Source: Paulinella micropora (taxonomy: Eukaryota > Cercozoa > Imbricatea > Euglyphida > Paulinellidae). From it: a stretch of DNA of 64,000 nt. Positions 27,024 through 35,952 of the stretch are shown piece after piece. The position numbers were made by a program, and so were the translations under genes. The stretch is from contig WBZZ01002600.1 of the NCBI GenBank assembly GCA_019918135.1, positions 187,676-251,675 on the forward strand, read 5' to 3'. Under the pieces are notes generated by a model. The model was not told where the DNA came from. It did no database searches and worked only from the letters and a program-made list of their open reading frames with translations. The first letter of the stretch is position 1. Each line of letters begins with the position of its first letter.

Positions 27024-29177
27024 ATGTCTGCCTCTTTGCTCAAGCCTGGTTGGGCTCTGATTGTCGTGGACATGCAGAACGATTTTATGCACCCACGCGG
27101 ATCTATGTGTCTTGGGACAGAAGACACAAGAAGCCAGTGCATCCAAGCTGTGCGCGAGCTGGTAGATATTACTGGCTGGGATCTGGTGGTATTTACGCGC
27201 GACAAGCACCCTGCGCAATGCCCAGGCCCCAACGGAGTGACAAAGCCTGGGCACATATCGTTCCAAAGCTCAGACTACCACAAAGATGTGTCTCAGGATA
27301 GTGCCACTACTACGGAGCTGGCTAATTATGTGGAAAAGCTGAAAAAAGAAGGCAAAGAGGCTACAACGATACCTGCAGGGATTTTGGCGCGGCACAACGA
27401 CCATATCACGAACTATAAGCAGGGGCAGAGAGTTGCAGTCACGATCGATAAGGATGGAAATGAAGTGAAGACGACGACGACGTATGTCGAATCTTATTCG
27501 GTGGGGACAAGAGTTGTCCAGGAAGAGAAGTCAGAGCATGCAGGCTGCTCCAGGCGGGTAATTGCGGAACAAACACAGAGCGTTAAAAATCAAGATCTGT
27601 GGCCGGATCATTGTGTCATGGGCGAGTGGGGATCGGACATCATCGACGAGCTACGCGAGGTAGCCCCGCTATTTAAGCCCGGGGCGAGGCAGCCAGAGAC
27701 CGCGCTGGATTACGTGCATTATTTGCAGATCACCAGCTTGGAGAGAGCCACGCTCAGCTTGCGCTCTTCTTCAACAAATCGAGGCATGTTTTTTGATAAA
27801 GGCACGGACCGCAAATACGATTCTTACTCCGCCATCTTCGACAAGAGAGATGCAGCAGCAGCTACCGGCAGAAAGTGGGAGGTCCTGAACCAAAATCCTT
27901 GGAGCAGTGTCATCCGGGAATGTACTCTGACTCAAATTCTGAAAGCTCAGGGTATTCGTAACGTCTGCGTAGTCGGGGTCGCGTCTGACTTCTGCGTCAA
28001 GGAAACTGCTAAAGGCCTTGTGGCAAAGGAATTCAACGTCTTTGTTGTCAAGTCAGCAACTCTGACTTGCAAGACGGAGGTTAATTGGGGTCCTTCCACT
28101 GAAAAGGGTCCAGTAAACACAGACATGGTATTGGTGCGAATCACTCCCAAAGAAAACATCAACGAATTCCGTCAGGGAAATTACATGCAAGAGCCGCTTG
28201 CTAATTCCATCCTTTATTCGACATCCCAGGCTGCGCGCAAGTTGTATTCGCAAATTTCCTTCAGGCTCCAAGAAACTACTGTCGACTTGCTGATACAAAG
28301 GGCCCGAAAGGCTCAAGCCGAATTGGCAGCCAATAGCCCCACGTTGCCTACCAAAAAAGAACACTGGCTCTCCAAGGTCTGGGTCCGGGATGCATATTTT
28401 CTTGCTTTTAACGCTAGACTTGCGGGAGACACAAAAGACAAGATGGGCCCTATGCACACTTGTCTGTCCTACGAATGCAGATCTCCTCTGACTGACTTGG
28501 ACTCGAAAACCGATCGACGCCCGCTTTTTGCTCGGGTATTGGAAGAAGAAAAAGGGATGAGGGCGAATTTGAAAGCTTCAGAGTATTCTACCGCCTTATC
28601 TACGGAGGGAAAGCCGCAATGTATTGCCGCGCTAGCTGACTTGAACATGCCCTTTACCTCCTCGATGGGTCCCAACGTAATCTTGCTGTTCAAGAATACG
28701 AACGCGACGGGGAAAGGCTACGATTACGGACAAAAGAGGGTCAATTTCTTTGACACCGAGACGGGAGCTGAGAAAACAACAGTTCTCAAGAGAGCACAGG
28801 CGCTGCTGCAGGCTAAAGCAGACTTTGTAAACAGGTACGCGTTGGCCATGCTGCATTTGGTGCTCGAGAACATGAAGACTTACTTGTGTGATTTCACTTA
28901 CGTCTACCAAGGCACCACACCAGTCCAGGTTGCCCCGGAAAGTCCCGAGAGAAACGAATACATTGCGCAAATGCGACAAGGGCAGGACAATATTTATTCA
29001 CTTGCACTGACCGTGCGTGCCCTTAATAACCCTCAAGTGAAGCTAACTTTTGCTGACTGCGGCGATTACTTTGTAGTATACGACGGGCTCCGTAAAGTGT
29101 ATGCGCAGGCTAGCAGATATTATGAACAAAGCGAATCCAATCAGCTAGAAGCTCTGAAGAAGTTTGGATGGAATTAG
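27024..29177 (+). CDS. Nicotinamidase/isochorismatase-like protein with long C-terminal extension
   Basis: ATG at 27024, 717 residues. The first 70 residues contain WALIVVDMQNDFMHPRGSM with the catalytic Asp of the cysteine hydrolase family. After an inserted segment, WPDHCVMGEWGSDI gives the W-P-x-H-C motif, FFDKGTDRKYDSYSAIF the catalytic Lys region, and VGVASDFCVKETA the nucleophile Cys. The triad is therefore complete, and nicotinamide to nicotinate conversion (NAD salvage) is the likely chemistry. The family is usually about 200 residues; here an insertion splits the domain and about 350 C-terminal residues are unrecognised. The frame ends in TAG at 29175 but stays open to 29660. Confidence 0.8.
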   Translation: MSASLLKPGWALIVVDMQNDFMHPRGSMCLGTEDTRSQCIQAVRELVDITGWDLVVFTRDKHPAQCPGPNGVTKPGHISFQSSDYHKDVSQDSATTTELANYVEKLKKEGKEATTIPAGILARHNDHITNYKQGQRVAVTIDKDGNEVKTTTTYVESYSVGTRVVQEEKSEHAGCSRRVIAEQTQSVKNQDLWPDHCVMGEWGSDIIDELREVAPLFKPGARQPETALDYVHYLQITSLERATLSLRSSSTNRGMFFDKGTDRKYDSYSAIFDKRDAAAATGRKWEVLNQNPWSSVIRECTLTQILKAQGIRNVCVVGVASDFCVKETAKGLVAKEFNVFVVKSATLTCKTEVNWGPSTEKGPVNTDMVLVRITPKENINEFRQGNYMQEPLANSILYSTSQAARKLYSQISFRLQETTVDLLIQRARKAQAELAANSPTLPTKKEHWLSKVWVRDAYFLAFNARLAGDTKDKMGPMHTCLSYECRSPLTDLDSKTDRRPLFARVLEEEKGMRANLKASEYSTALSTEGKPQCIAALADLNMPFTSSMGPNVILLFKNTNATGKGYDYGQKRVNFFDTETGAEKTTVLKRAQALLQAKADFVNRYALAMLHLVLENMKTYLCDFTYVYQGTTPVQVAPESPERNEYIAQMRQGQDNIYSLALTVRALNNPQVKLTFADCGDYFVVYDGLRKVYAQASRYYEQSESNQLEALKKFGWN

Positions 29178-29660
29178 CAACTTTTTTTCCAGACGTACGT
29201 GGACTCGCGCCAGAGCGAGAATGACGCTGCAGAGGGGCCGCAATTCTCCATCTGCTCGCCGCACGCACAGAGCTTTTTGTATCCTGTTCAAGGGACGAAC
29301 GCCCAAGCCAACACGGAGGTGCACGAAAAATTTATGCGCGCCTACGAACGCGTGGTCGCCAGAATGGCCGACTGGTTCGCCAAAGACGGCTACGACTCGC
29401 AAGAAGCTGTCAAGCCCAAAGCTTTCGTGGACGCACACGCTTGCTTGCATATGTGCAATGAAATCCTTGGCAACCAAGAGAAAAAAGACAAGGACGTGTC
29501 CAAGCCTTCTTCACAACAGCAAAATGCGGGCGGGAATAGCAATTCCAAGCCAAACAAAGCCAGCACAGGTAACAGAGTGCAACAGAAAAGACGCACAGGC
29601 TCTCCTAGATTGGACAGATTAATCGATGAAGTCGACTCTTATAGTGATGATGAAGACTAG
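29178..29660 (+). CDS. In-frame continuation after the amber codon of the nicotinamidase-like gene
   Basis: Same frame as 27024-29177, open without any ATG in its first part, and protein-like throughout (for example VHEKFMRAYERVVARMADWF, FVDAHACLHMCNEILG). The end is Ser/Asp-rich. It may be read through the TAG (next codons CAA CTT, close to the UAG-CAR readthrough context), or it may be the cut-off 3' end of a decaying gene. A GTG at 29199 is the only early alternative start. Part of it (from NEILGNQE) is duplicated at 35948-36154. Confidence 0.5.
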   Translation, partial: QLFFQTYVDSRQSENDAAEGPQFSICSPHAQSFLYPVQGTNAQANTEVHEKFMRAYERVVARMADWFAKDGYDSQEAVKPKAFVDAHACLHMCNEILGNQEKKDKDVSKPSSQQQNAGGNSNSKPNKASTGNRVQQKRRTGSPRLDRLIDEVDSYSDDED

Positions 29661-29743
29661 AGCGTCGTCAGTAATTACGCGATTAAAAAGCAATTTTAAC
29701 AAAAAAAAATCAGTCCAAACAAAACTGTTTATTAATATTCAAA

Positions 29744-30481
29744 TCACCAAAGCTCGAGGTCGGAGAGGTCGAGCCCCTGCATGGCGCGACGGGAGGCCTG
29801 CGCGGAAAAACGAAGAGCCGCGCGCGTTGTCGCCGGCGACAAGTACGTGGCTTTGGCTGGCAATAGCATGGAGCCAAATTTGGCATTCATGATCTGTGGG
29901 ATTAGGGCATAATTGCGTGGATGATCCAGCCCGCCTTGCGCTGTCGGCACGATGTGATCGATGTTGAACAAAAGTCTCCGTCGCCCGTCCGTGTCAAAAT
30001 ACTGAGAAAAGCAAGGGAGCCGACGGTTCTCCAAGATCCATTTTCTCACAAGCGCGCGCGACATGAAGCGTTTCTCGTTGCACAGTGGTACTACACGCCC
30101 TAAATAGACCGGGCGCGTCTGTATTTCGGATAATGGGTGCAGATCTGACAGCTGTCTCTCGATGGCCGCCAGCCCCTCCCTCCCCGCCTTGTCTTCCAAC
30201 AGCCAAGAGTCATCGTCCTTCAGGCGCACCGAGTCCAGCACAATGCCGAGAAAATTCAAAAGGTCGTTCAAATATACACACTGCACTGCAGCCCCCCAGG
30301 AGCCGTCTCCCTGAGTAAAGCGCACAAGCTGGGTTTTCAGAGCTCCGTCGCCTGCCTTTTGCTTGTCGGCGCTTGCCCGTGCTTTTTCTAAATAGAGGCG
30401 CGCGTTCTGCTCTGAGCAGCCGAGCAGTTTGACCAGCAGCGGGAGCAAGGGCACCAGCTTTTCTTTGGCCACAACTGGCAT
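29744..30481 (-). CDS. HNH endonuclease-like protein
   Basis: ATG at 30481, 245 residues. The C-terminal part has the HNH signature: FNIDHIVPTAQGG (D-H), then LDHPRNYALIPQIMNAKFG (N and following residues), about residues 172-205. The N-terminal 170 residues are unrecognised, with a helical Lys/Glu/Ala-rich start. The gene and its flanks are duplicated at 36304-37735, where the HNH core is deleted. Such genes often spread as homing or mobile endonucleases; the duplication fits this, but cutting activity is inferred. Confidence 0.75.
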   Translation of the reverse strand: MPVVAKEKLVPLLPLLVKLLGCSEQNARLYLEKARASADKQKAGDGALKTQLVRFTQGDGSWGAAVQCVYLNDLLNFLGIVLDSVRLKDDDSWLLEDKAGREGLAAIERQLSDLHPLSEIQTRPVYLGRVVPLCNEKRFMSRALVRKWILENRRLPCFSQYFDTDGRRRLLFNIDHIVPTAQGGLDHPRNYALIPQIMNAKFGSMLLPAKATYLSPATTRAALRFSAQASRRAMQGLDLSDLELW

Positions 30482-31424
30482 TTTTTTTAAAAAAAGAAAC
30501 TAAAATATGCGAAGAGCCTGCGAGGGGAGAGGGAGGGGGGGGGAGAGGGCTGGTGTCGGAAAGGGAGGGGAGGGGGAGAGATGCTTAGTGGAGGAGTTTC
30601 ATGTATTTATTTTTTTCGAAGCCTCTGCGCCCTTCCTCTCCCCCCCCCCCCTCCCTGCTCCTTGAGCCCCCCTGGGCTCAGGGGAGGGGAGAGGGGAGGT
30701 TGTAGAAAGGATTTTTGGAGACGAGGACGGGGGGGGCGCCCCGCCCCCCCCTTTTTTTCTCTTCCTGCCCTCTTTTTTGAGCCCCCTGAGCCCGGGGGGC
30801 TCAAGGAGAGGGGGGAGGGCGAGAGAAAAGAAAAGGGAGGATGGGGAACAAAATTAGGCAGACTTTCTTTGGGGGGGGCTCGCGCAAAAAAGACGCTGGT
30901 GCTGAGTTGCAGATTCGGCAGGGGCAATTTAAAGCCAACAGCTATACGTCTTTTGTTTTTAATTAAAAGAAAAGCTTTTTTTTTCTTTTTAGTCTGAACG
31001 CAAGAAAACCGGTCTTCAAATTATAATCCTTTACCAGAGCTCGAGAGGTCGCCGGCCCTACGTTCTAAGAAAGGGGGGAGGGGGAATAGAAGAGGGGAAG
31101 GGAGGGGAGAAGGGGAGGAAGAGGGGGAAGGGGAAGAAAAGGGGGAGCCCCCCTCCCCCTCTCTCTCCCTCTCCCCTCTCTCTTCCCCTCTCCCCGAAGA
31201 AGAAGGGGGAGAGGGGGGAGAGAGTTGCGCAGGATTTGTCATTTGCACACCCCCAAAGGAAATTTGGCGCAAAGTTTTTTGTGCGTACGATATGGCCAAA
31301 AAAGGCAGCGCCCTCCGGGTTTTACGGTAGAACTGCCTTTTTTAACCATATCACTCTTAAAATTCTGCTATACCACACCCCGAGTGGGAGAAAGTACAAC
31401 AAAAAAAAGACAATAATTGTTTAA
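30482..31424. other. Low-complexity flank of the HNH gene (duplicated at 36841-37735)
   Basis: Contains an extra block of about 330 bp (about 30500-30828) absent from the second copy, with long inverted-repeat arms (30658-30686 and 30779-30807). An orphan 3' end of an HNH gene copy follows (about 31040, encoding -LELW-stop on the minus strand), then purine- and pyrimidine-rich blocks (31070-31220) and a conserved stretch at 31225-31424 shared with 37517-37715. No intact gene. Confidence 0.6.
30658..30807. mobile_element. Small inverted-repeat insertion element
   Basis: Arms of about 28 bp, TCCTTGAGCCCCC-CTGGGCTCAGGGG and its near-perfect reverse complement, enclose about 90 bp of G/C-rich sequence. 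The surrounding segment of about 330 bp is missing at the equivalent place in the duplicate (between 36853 and 36856), so filled and empty sites can be compared. It encodes nothing obvious. Confidence 0.5.
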
Positions 31425-31655
31425 TTAAAAAAGCTTGACAAAGCCCTTCGCACAAGATTTGAGGCAGAATGGAAAGGTGCATTTGAAGGAACGCTGAAAA
31501 TTCACACCTGCAAGGCTTGCAGCAGCGACGACGACGTTTTTGCAGACAGTGAAACAAAGACAAAAGCTGAGTTTTTGCTCCAACAGCTGGGCGAGCTGTT
31601 AAAAGAAGGCGGTCAGCTTTGCATAGAAATGCTGGATCTAGCCGTAAGAGTGTAG
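31425..31655 (+). pseudogene. Coding remnant lacking a start
   Basis: Open frame from 31425 to TAG at 31653-31655 with protein-like sequence (LRTRFEAEWKGAFEGTLKI, TCKACSSDDDVFAD, AEFLLQQLGELLKEGGQLC) but no ATG near its beginning. It starts exactly where the similarity between the two HNH segments ends (TTAATTAAAAAAGCTTG). It is therefore probably the 3' end of a gene cut by the segment insertion. Family not recognised; the CxxC pair could be part of a zinc site. Confidence 0.5.
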
Positions 31656-31919
31656 AATAATTTGTAATTAACCTAGTACAACAGGAATCTTTCTTACCAA
31701 GATTAAAACTTTGTCAGGGATTTTTTTTATTAAGTTTCTTTCGTACATTCTAAGAGAGACTCGAGAGCGTGCCCGCTGATTTCATGTGCATGCTGCAGGC
31801 CGTCCTTGTGTGGCAATGATTGTGTCCACAGAAACATGATGGCAAAACCTAAAAAGCAGTCAAAACCTAAAAAGCAGTCAAATAAGTAGTACGGGAAAGG
31901 GGGGGGGAGACCGCCGCGG
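31656..31919. other. Intergenic with an 18-bp tandem duplication
   Basis: CAAAACCTAAAAAGCAGT occurs twice in tandem at 31843-31878. The rest is AT-rich. No supported gene. Confidence 0.6.
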
Positions 31920-33299
31920 TTAGCACGTGACGACGCGCAGACCGGTACGCTGGCGCAGCCTCGCGAGCTCGTCGAGGTTGGTCTTGCTCAGCCGGGTCCC
32001 GCGCAGGTCCAGGCTAGCCAGCGCGGGCAGGCGGGCCAGACTGTCTAGGTTGGTCAGGGCGCCGTCGTGCTCGCGCACGTCCAGGGCGCGCAGTCGCGGC
32101 GTGTAGCCCAGGGCGCCGCCGTCCACGTCTGCCGTGCAGCCCACGAGCCTCAGTCGGCGCAGCGCGTACGCGTCGCCGAAGCGCAGGCCGCGCAGGCACG
32201 CGCTCCCGCTCACCACTACTTCCTCGGCTGTGGCTACCAGGTGGTCCAAGTCCTGCAGGAACAGGACCCGCACCACACAGGCGCGGCGCAGGGCCGGCAG
32301 GCACTGGCCGAAGAAGGCCGACGTGCGCAGGCCGGCGTTGCTGAGCCACAAACTCTGTACGCGGGGCAGGCGGGGGCTGGCCAGCTGCAGCACCTCGTCG
32401 CTGAGCAGGCCGTTGCTGTCGTGCCAGCACAAGCGCCGCAGCCCGGGGAGCTGCGCTAAGCAGCGCAGCAGGTCCGCCACGTCCTCGGGCGAGCGGGCCC
32501 CGTAGTTCAGGCTCAGTTCTTCCAGCTGCGTTAGGCGCGCCAGGACCGGCAGCACGCTGGCCCCGACCGATTGGTCCCGGCTGAATTTCAGCGTCCGCAG
32601 CCCGCGCAGCCCGGCCAAGGACACGGGGCAGCGCGATCTGCCAAAGTGTGGCAGGTGCAGCTCCTGCAGCTGCCGCAACCCGCGCAGCGCCTCGTGCAGC
32701 CGTGCCCGTGCACACTTACCACCCTCCAGCGATAGGCGCACGAGGTTGGGCAGGGCCGCCAGCCAGCGCAGGTCGGGCACGGTGCCGCAGCGCACGAAGC
32801 CCAGGCTCTGCAACCCCGACAGCAGGCCAAGTGGCCACAGCGCCTCGTCGTCCCGGAAGGTACGGCAGTGCTCGAACTGCAGTGTGTCCAAATGGGGCCA
32901 GCCCCGCAGGCAGTTGAGCTCAGACGTGCGGTCCGGCGCGTTCCAGGACACCAAACGCACGGAACGGGCGGCGCAGAGCCACGCCCGGCAGGTACGCAGG
33001 GTGCCCGCCGCCGAGACGCTCGAGTCCACGACCGGGTGCAGCAACGAGCTGTCGTGCCGCGACAGCACAGCGCACGAGCGCGGGCTGGGCAGGCGCGGCA
33101 GCCGTAGGTCGGGCGGCCACGCACGCTGCCAGCAGGCATGGCCCAGCCAGCCCGCCCGTGACAGGCACAAGAGACGGAACAGGTACTGGTGCGGTAGGAA
33201 GGACAAGATCAGCAGGGCTACGTCCGTCGAGAGATTCGGCCGCGGCTTCTTGCGCGCCGCTGGCAGGCAGTCGTCACCACTCCGCGGGCGTGGCGGCAT
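31920..33299 (-). CDS. F-box / leucine-rich-repeat protein
   Basis: The ATG at 33299 is preferred to a GTG at 33344; 459 residues. The F-box-like motif is at about residues 22-65 (LSTDVALLILSFLPHQYLFRLL). Then come about 10 leucine-rich repeats (HLDTLQFEHC, GLQSLGFVRCG, NLVRLSLEGGK, QLQELHLPHFG, GLRTLKFSRD, QLEELSLNYG, RLRALDVREHDG, ALASLDLRGTRL) to the end. The layout matches FBXL-type substrate receptors of SCF ubiquitin ligases; host targeting is inferred. Codons are very GC-rich. Confidence 0.8.
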   Translation of the reverse strand: MPPRPRSGDDCLPAARKKPRPNLSTDVALLILSFLPHQYLFRLLCLSRAGWLGHACWQRAWPPDLRLPRLPSPRSCAVLSRHDSSLLHPVVDSSVSAAGTLRTCRAWLCAARSVRLVSWNAPDRTSELNCLRGWPHLDTLQFEHCRTFRDDEALWPLGLLSGLQSLGFVRCGTVPDLRWLAALPNLVRLSLEGGKCARARLHEALRGLRQLQELHLPHFGRSRCPVSLAGLRGLRTLKFSRDQSVGASVLPVLARLTQLEELSLNYGARSPEDVADLLRCLAQLPGLRRLCWHDSNGLLSDEVLQLASPRLPRVQSLWLSNAGLRTSAFFGQCLPALRRACVVRVLFLQDLDHLVATAEEVVVSGSACLRGLRFGDAYALRRLRLVGCTADVDGGALGYTPRLRALDVREHDGALTNLDSLARLPALASLDLRGTRLSKTNLDELARLRQRTGLRVVTC

Positions 33300-33766
33300 T
33301 TGGGGGCTAGCACCGGAATCTACGGTACAGTTTTTGTGGTGCACGAAAATGCAGCGCTAAACACGGCAAGCTTCCACGAAAAGTTTTTTTCCGTCGAGGC
33401 TGCGGCACTAGCAGCTCTCTACCCTTGCCAAACAAGCCGAGATTCTGCGGGGTGGGGGACTTGCGCCCTCCCTCCCCCCCCCCCCCCCCCCGGGGAAGGA
33501 GGAGGGACAACCCCCCTTCCTCTTTTCCCTGCAAATCCCCCCCCTCCCCTTCCCGGGCTGGATCCAGGCCTCCCCAGCGCCTTGGTATTATATGGTCAAC
33601 ATGTGCCCGAACGCCTCCCGGCGCAAAGTACGCTGTTAGAAGTGGATGCTCGCGATTGGCGCGTGCCCCTTTGGCGTTCTTGTGCCGATGCGCCAGCTCC
33701 CCTAATCTACGCCGCAGACTTCGCTCAGTGACAGTTAATCATTAAAGCTTTGTCAAAAGAAATTTA
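33300..33766. other. Gap without a confident gene
   Basis: An open plus-strand frame (33300-33731) exists but runs through a C14-G homopolymer block at 33474-33492 and has no ATG. Its last 50 codons are protein-like. I do not support a gene here. The AT-rich end at about 33740-33770 (CATTAAAGCTTTGTC) resembles other gene ends in the window. Confidence 0.4.
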
Positions 33767-33988
33767 TTAAATTTTTTCTTGTAAATTCTTAGCGCCCCCC
33801 AGCCAACGGAAACTGTCTATCCTCTTTTTCTTGAGCCAAGCCAACGTAGTCTGTCCGGTAAAGAGTTTCGTGTGGCCCAGGATGTAGGCACGCACGTCCG
33901 AGGCTAGCCAAGGATCCAGACAGCGTTGTGCGTGCAGGACCGTAACATCGGCGGCGGGTCGCCCTGAGCGAGTACTCCACCGGCTCAT
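33767..33988 (-). CDS. Small hypothetical protein (73 aa)
   Basis: ATG at 33988; the protein-like sequence contains LASDVRAYILGHTKLFTG and TTLAWLKKKRIDSFRWLGG. No family is recognised. Its start codon overlaps, on the opposite strand, the ATG of the LRR gene at 33987. The two genes therefore cannot both have normal upstream leaders; the LRR frame is open further upstream, so its true start may differ. Confidence 0.45.
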   Translation of the reverse strand: MSRWSTRSGRPAADVTVLHAQRCLDPWLASDVRAYILGHTKLFTGQTTLAWLKKKRIDSFRWLGGAKNLQEKI

Positions 33989-34715
33989 GGCGCTCGATCC
34001 AAAGCAAAAACAGAGCGCGCTCGTGACGCCACTCAGCACGTGGGCCCCACGCCTAGAAGAGTTGGCGTTGGACTTTGAGTGGACCAGTCAATTATTGTCT
34101 AGCCGAGTCACGAAGCTGCTTGTTGGCTGCAATCATCTGCGCAAACTCAGCCTGACCGGCGGGTTTTTTTGGGGGGGGAGTGAGCTTGTTTTTCCCGAGA
34201 CCTTAACCTCGCTCGTCCTGGAAAGCGGATCGCCCGTAACCAACACTAGCTTTTTGGACAATCTACGTTGCCTGCGACATTTGCAAATACAAGTTAAGAA
34301 TGGGGAGAGGTACGACTGGAGCTGGGAGCGGTCGGCCGAAATCGCTACACGCCTGGAGAGCCTACGCCTGACCTGCGTGCCAATCGACGGACTGCCCCCC
34401 CACTGGCCGCGCTTGCGAGTCTTGGGCTTAGAATACTTAAGACCGGAGAGCTTAGAATGGCTGGGAAAATTCTCCGCGCCCGATTGTACGACGATGGAAA
34501 TTTCTACGTTTTCCGTGATGATAATATCTGCGGTCCAGTGGCAAGTCTCGGAACTAACGGAATTGAAGCTAAATTATTGTGAAAGACCGCTTTTCATAGA
34601 GTCAGCTACCAAGCTCCGCAAACTAGAGCTGCGATTCTGTACATTTGACACCAAGCCAACGCTGCCGCAGACGCTAGAGGAGTTATCTCTAAACAATTGC
34701 GGCTTTGACCAATAA
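33987..34715 (+). CDS. Leucine-rich-repeat protein, part before an in-frame TAA
   Basis: 242 residues of leucine-rich repeats (LEELALDFEW, HLRKLSLTGGF, LTSLVLESGS, CLRHLQIQVK, RLRVLGLEYLR, LTELKLNYCE, KLRKLELRFC, LEELSLNNCG). The frame stops at TAA 34713-34715 directly after a repeat, and the same frame continues with more repeats to 35144. The whole is best seen as one LRR gene interrupted by an ochre codon. No F-box is seen at the N-terminus. Confidence 0.65.
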   Translation: MALDPKQKQSALVTPLSTWAPRLEELALDFEWTSQLLSSRVTKLLVGCNHLRKLSLTGGFFWGGSELVFPETLTSLVLESGSPVTNTSFLDNLRCLRHLQIQVKNGERYDWSWERSAEIATRLESLRLTCVPIDGLPPHWPRLRVLGLEYLRPESLEWLGKFSAPDCTTMEISTFSVMIISAVQWQVSELTELKLNYCERPLFIESATKLRKLELRFCTFDTKPTLPQTLEELSLNNCGFDQ

Positions 34716-35144
34716 GCTTCGGTAGTGGTTAATTGTCTTAAACTGCGGCGGCTGGAGATTAGAGGATGCTACGGGCTCAGGCTTCGGGCAGGGGGAATGT
34801 CGCAAGCGTTAGGGCATCCAGCCCATGAGGTTTGGAGCCAGTTGGGGCAACTGGCAGTAACCGGCCTGACATCGCTCGCGGTGCACCAGGTAAGTAGCTT
34901 AGACCTGTCACAAGCATGCGGCGTGCTGGCACCAATGCACGGGCTGCGCGAACTAACGATCGCTGGACCTTGTAAGGACAGCAACAGCAGGCGCTTGTTG
35001 CACGACGTCCTCCCGCAATTACAGAACCTGCGGTTCTTGAGCCTACCACACTGCCTGTTTGCCGCTAACCGCGTTGCTCAGTTGTCGACCCTGCGGACTC
35101 TGCTCCCGCACTGCGCAGAACTGGTGCTGACCTGCGCTGCTTAG
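34716..35144 (+). CDS. In-frame LRR continuation after the TAA
   Basis: Continues the reading frame of 33987-34715 without a start codon: CLKLRRLEIRGCYGLRL, then GLTSLAVHQVSSLDLSQ, GLRELTIAGPCK and NLRFLSLPHCLF. A GTG at 34725 is the only early alternative start. Ends in TAG at 35142-35144. Confidence 0.55.
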   Translation, partial: ASVVVNCLKLRRLEIRGCYGLRLRAGGMSQALGHPAHEVWSQLGQLAVTGLTSLAVHQVSSLDLSQACGVLAPMHGLRELTIAGPCKDSNSRRLLHDVLPQLQNLRFLSLPHCLFAANRVAQLSTLRTLLPHCAELVLTCAA

Positions 35145-35325
35145 CGTCCCCTTCTTCCCCCCCCCCCCCCCCCTCCCTTCCCTCGCCAGCCCCCAGTCGC
35201 AAATTTGTCTTTTGTCTCCCCTTCCCCGTCTTTCGTCTATCAGGGGGGGAGAGGGTGACAAATGGTGGGGGGGGGGGGGGGTAAGAAGGCGTGCAAATTA
35301 CAAAGCTCCTTCGCCAACCAAAATC

Positions 35326-35952
35326 ATGAAGAAGAAAAAAAAGTCCCCCAACCCCGACGACGACGCAGCAGCAGGGTTCGTCTTCTTTTGGGGCAAGTCC
35401 GACTGGGGTTCGCAGTTGTACAGGTCTCCCTTTACGGTAGATGGGCAGGAGTATAGCTGTGCCGAGCAGTGGCTGATGGCTGAGAAGGCTCGCTTGTTCG
35501 GAGATGCCAAGTTTCGTCGAGCGATTCTGGCCACCCAGGATCCCAAGAAACAAAGGAGGCTTGGACAGCGAGTGCGAGGCTTTGAGCCTGCCTACTGGGA
35601 AGAGCATCGGGAGGAAGTCATGTACCAAGGAAACCTGCACAAATTTCGCCAGAACCCCGAGCTTCGCGACGCCCTCGAGGGCACGGACAACAAGGTGTTG
35701 GCAGAGGCGTCCCCGTACGACCGGATCTGGGGTATAGGCCTGTCGTCTTCTGACCCGCGTGCCACCAACACGAAGGAATGGAAGGGGCTCAACTTGCTGG
35801 GTCTGGCCTTGATGCGCGTGCGAGAAACACTTCGTCAGGAAGCATCGGAGCTGCCAGGCGGCTGCGCGCAGCAGCCGGCCGCGGACAACAGCCGTGTGGC
35901 AGCCGAGCCTAGCACTAAACGCAGGAGGCTTGTGAGGTCTGGGCCGCAATGA
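35326..35952 (+). CDS. NADAR (YbiA-like) domain protein
   Basis: The ATG at 35326 (MKKKKKSPNPDDD) is preferred over non-ATG codons in the G-rich leader; 208 residues. NADAR signatures are clear: FVFFWGKSDWGSQLYRSPFT, EYSCAEQWLMAEKARLF with the conserved Glu-Gln-Trp, then LAEASPYDRIWGIGLSSSD and WKGLNLLGLALMRVRETL. NADAR enzymes act on N-glycosidic bonds of riboflavin intermediates or remove ADP-ribose from guanine bases. Here a role in NAD/ADP-ribose metabolism during infection is inferred, especially with the nicotinamidase-like gene about 6 kb away. The C-terminal 40 residues are low complexity. Confidence 0.85.
   Translation: MKKKKKSPNPDDDAAAGFVFFWGKSDWGSQLYRSPFTVDGQEYSCAEQWLMAEKARLFGDAKFRRAILATQDPKKQRRLGQRVRGFEPAYWEEHREEVMYQGNLHKFRQNPELRDALEGTDNKVLAEASPYDRIWGIGLSSSDPRATNTKEWKGLNLLGLALMRVRETLRQEASELPGGCAQQPAADNSRVAAEPSTKRRRLVRSGPQ

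Noticed and set aside
32014..33139. Several long alternative frames inside the F-box/LRR gene
   Set aside because: High GC removes stops in all frames; only 31920-33299 shows F-box and LRR motifs.
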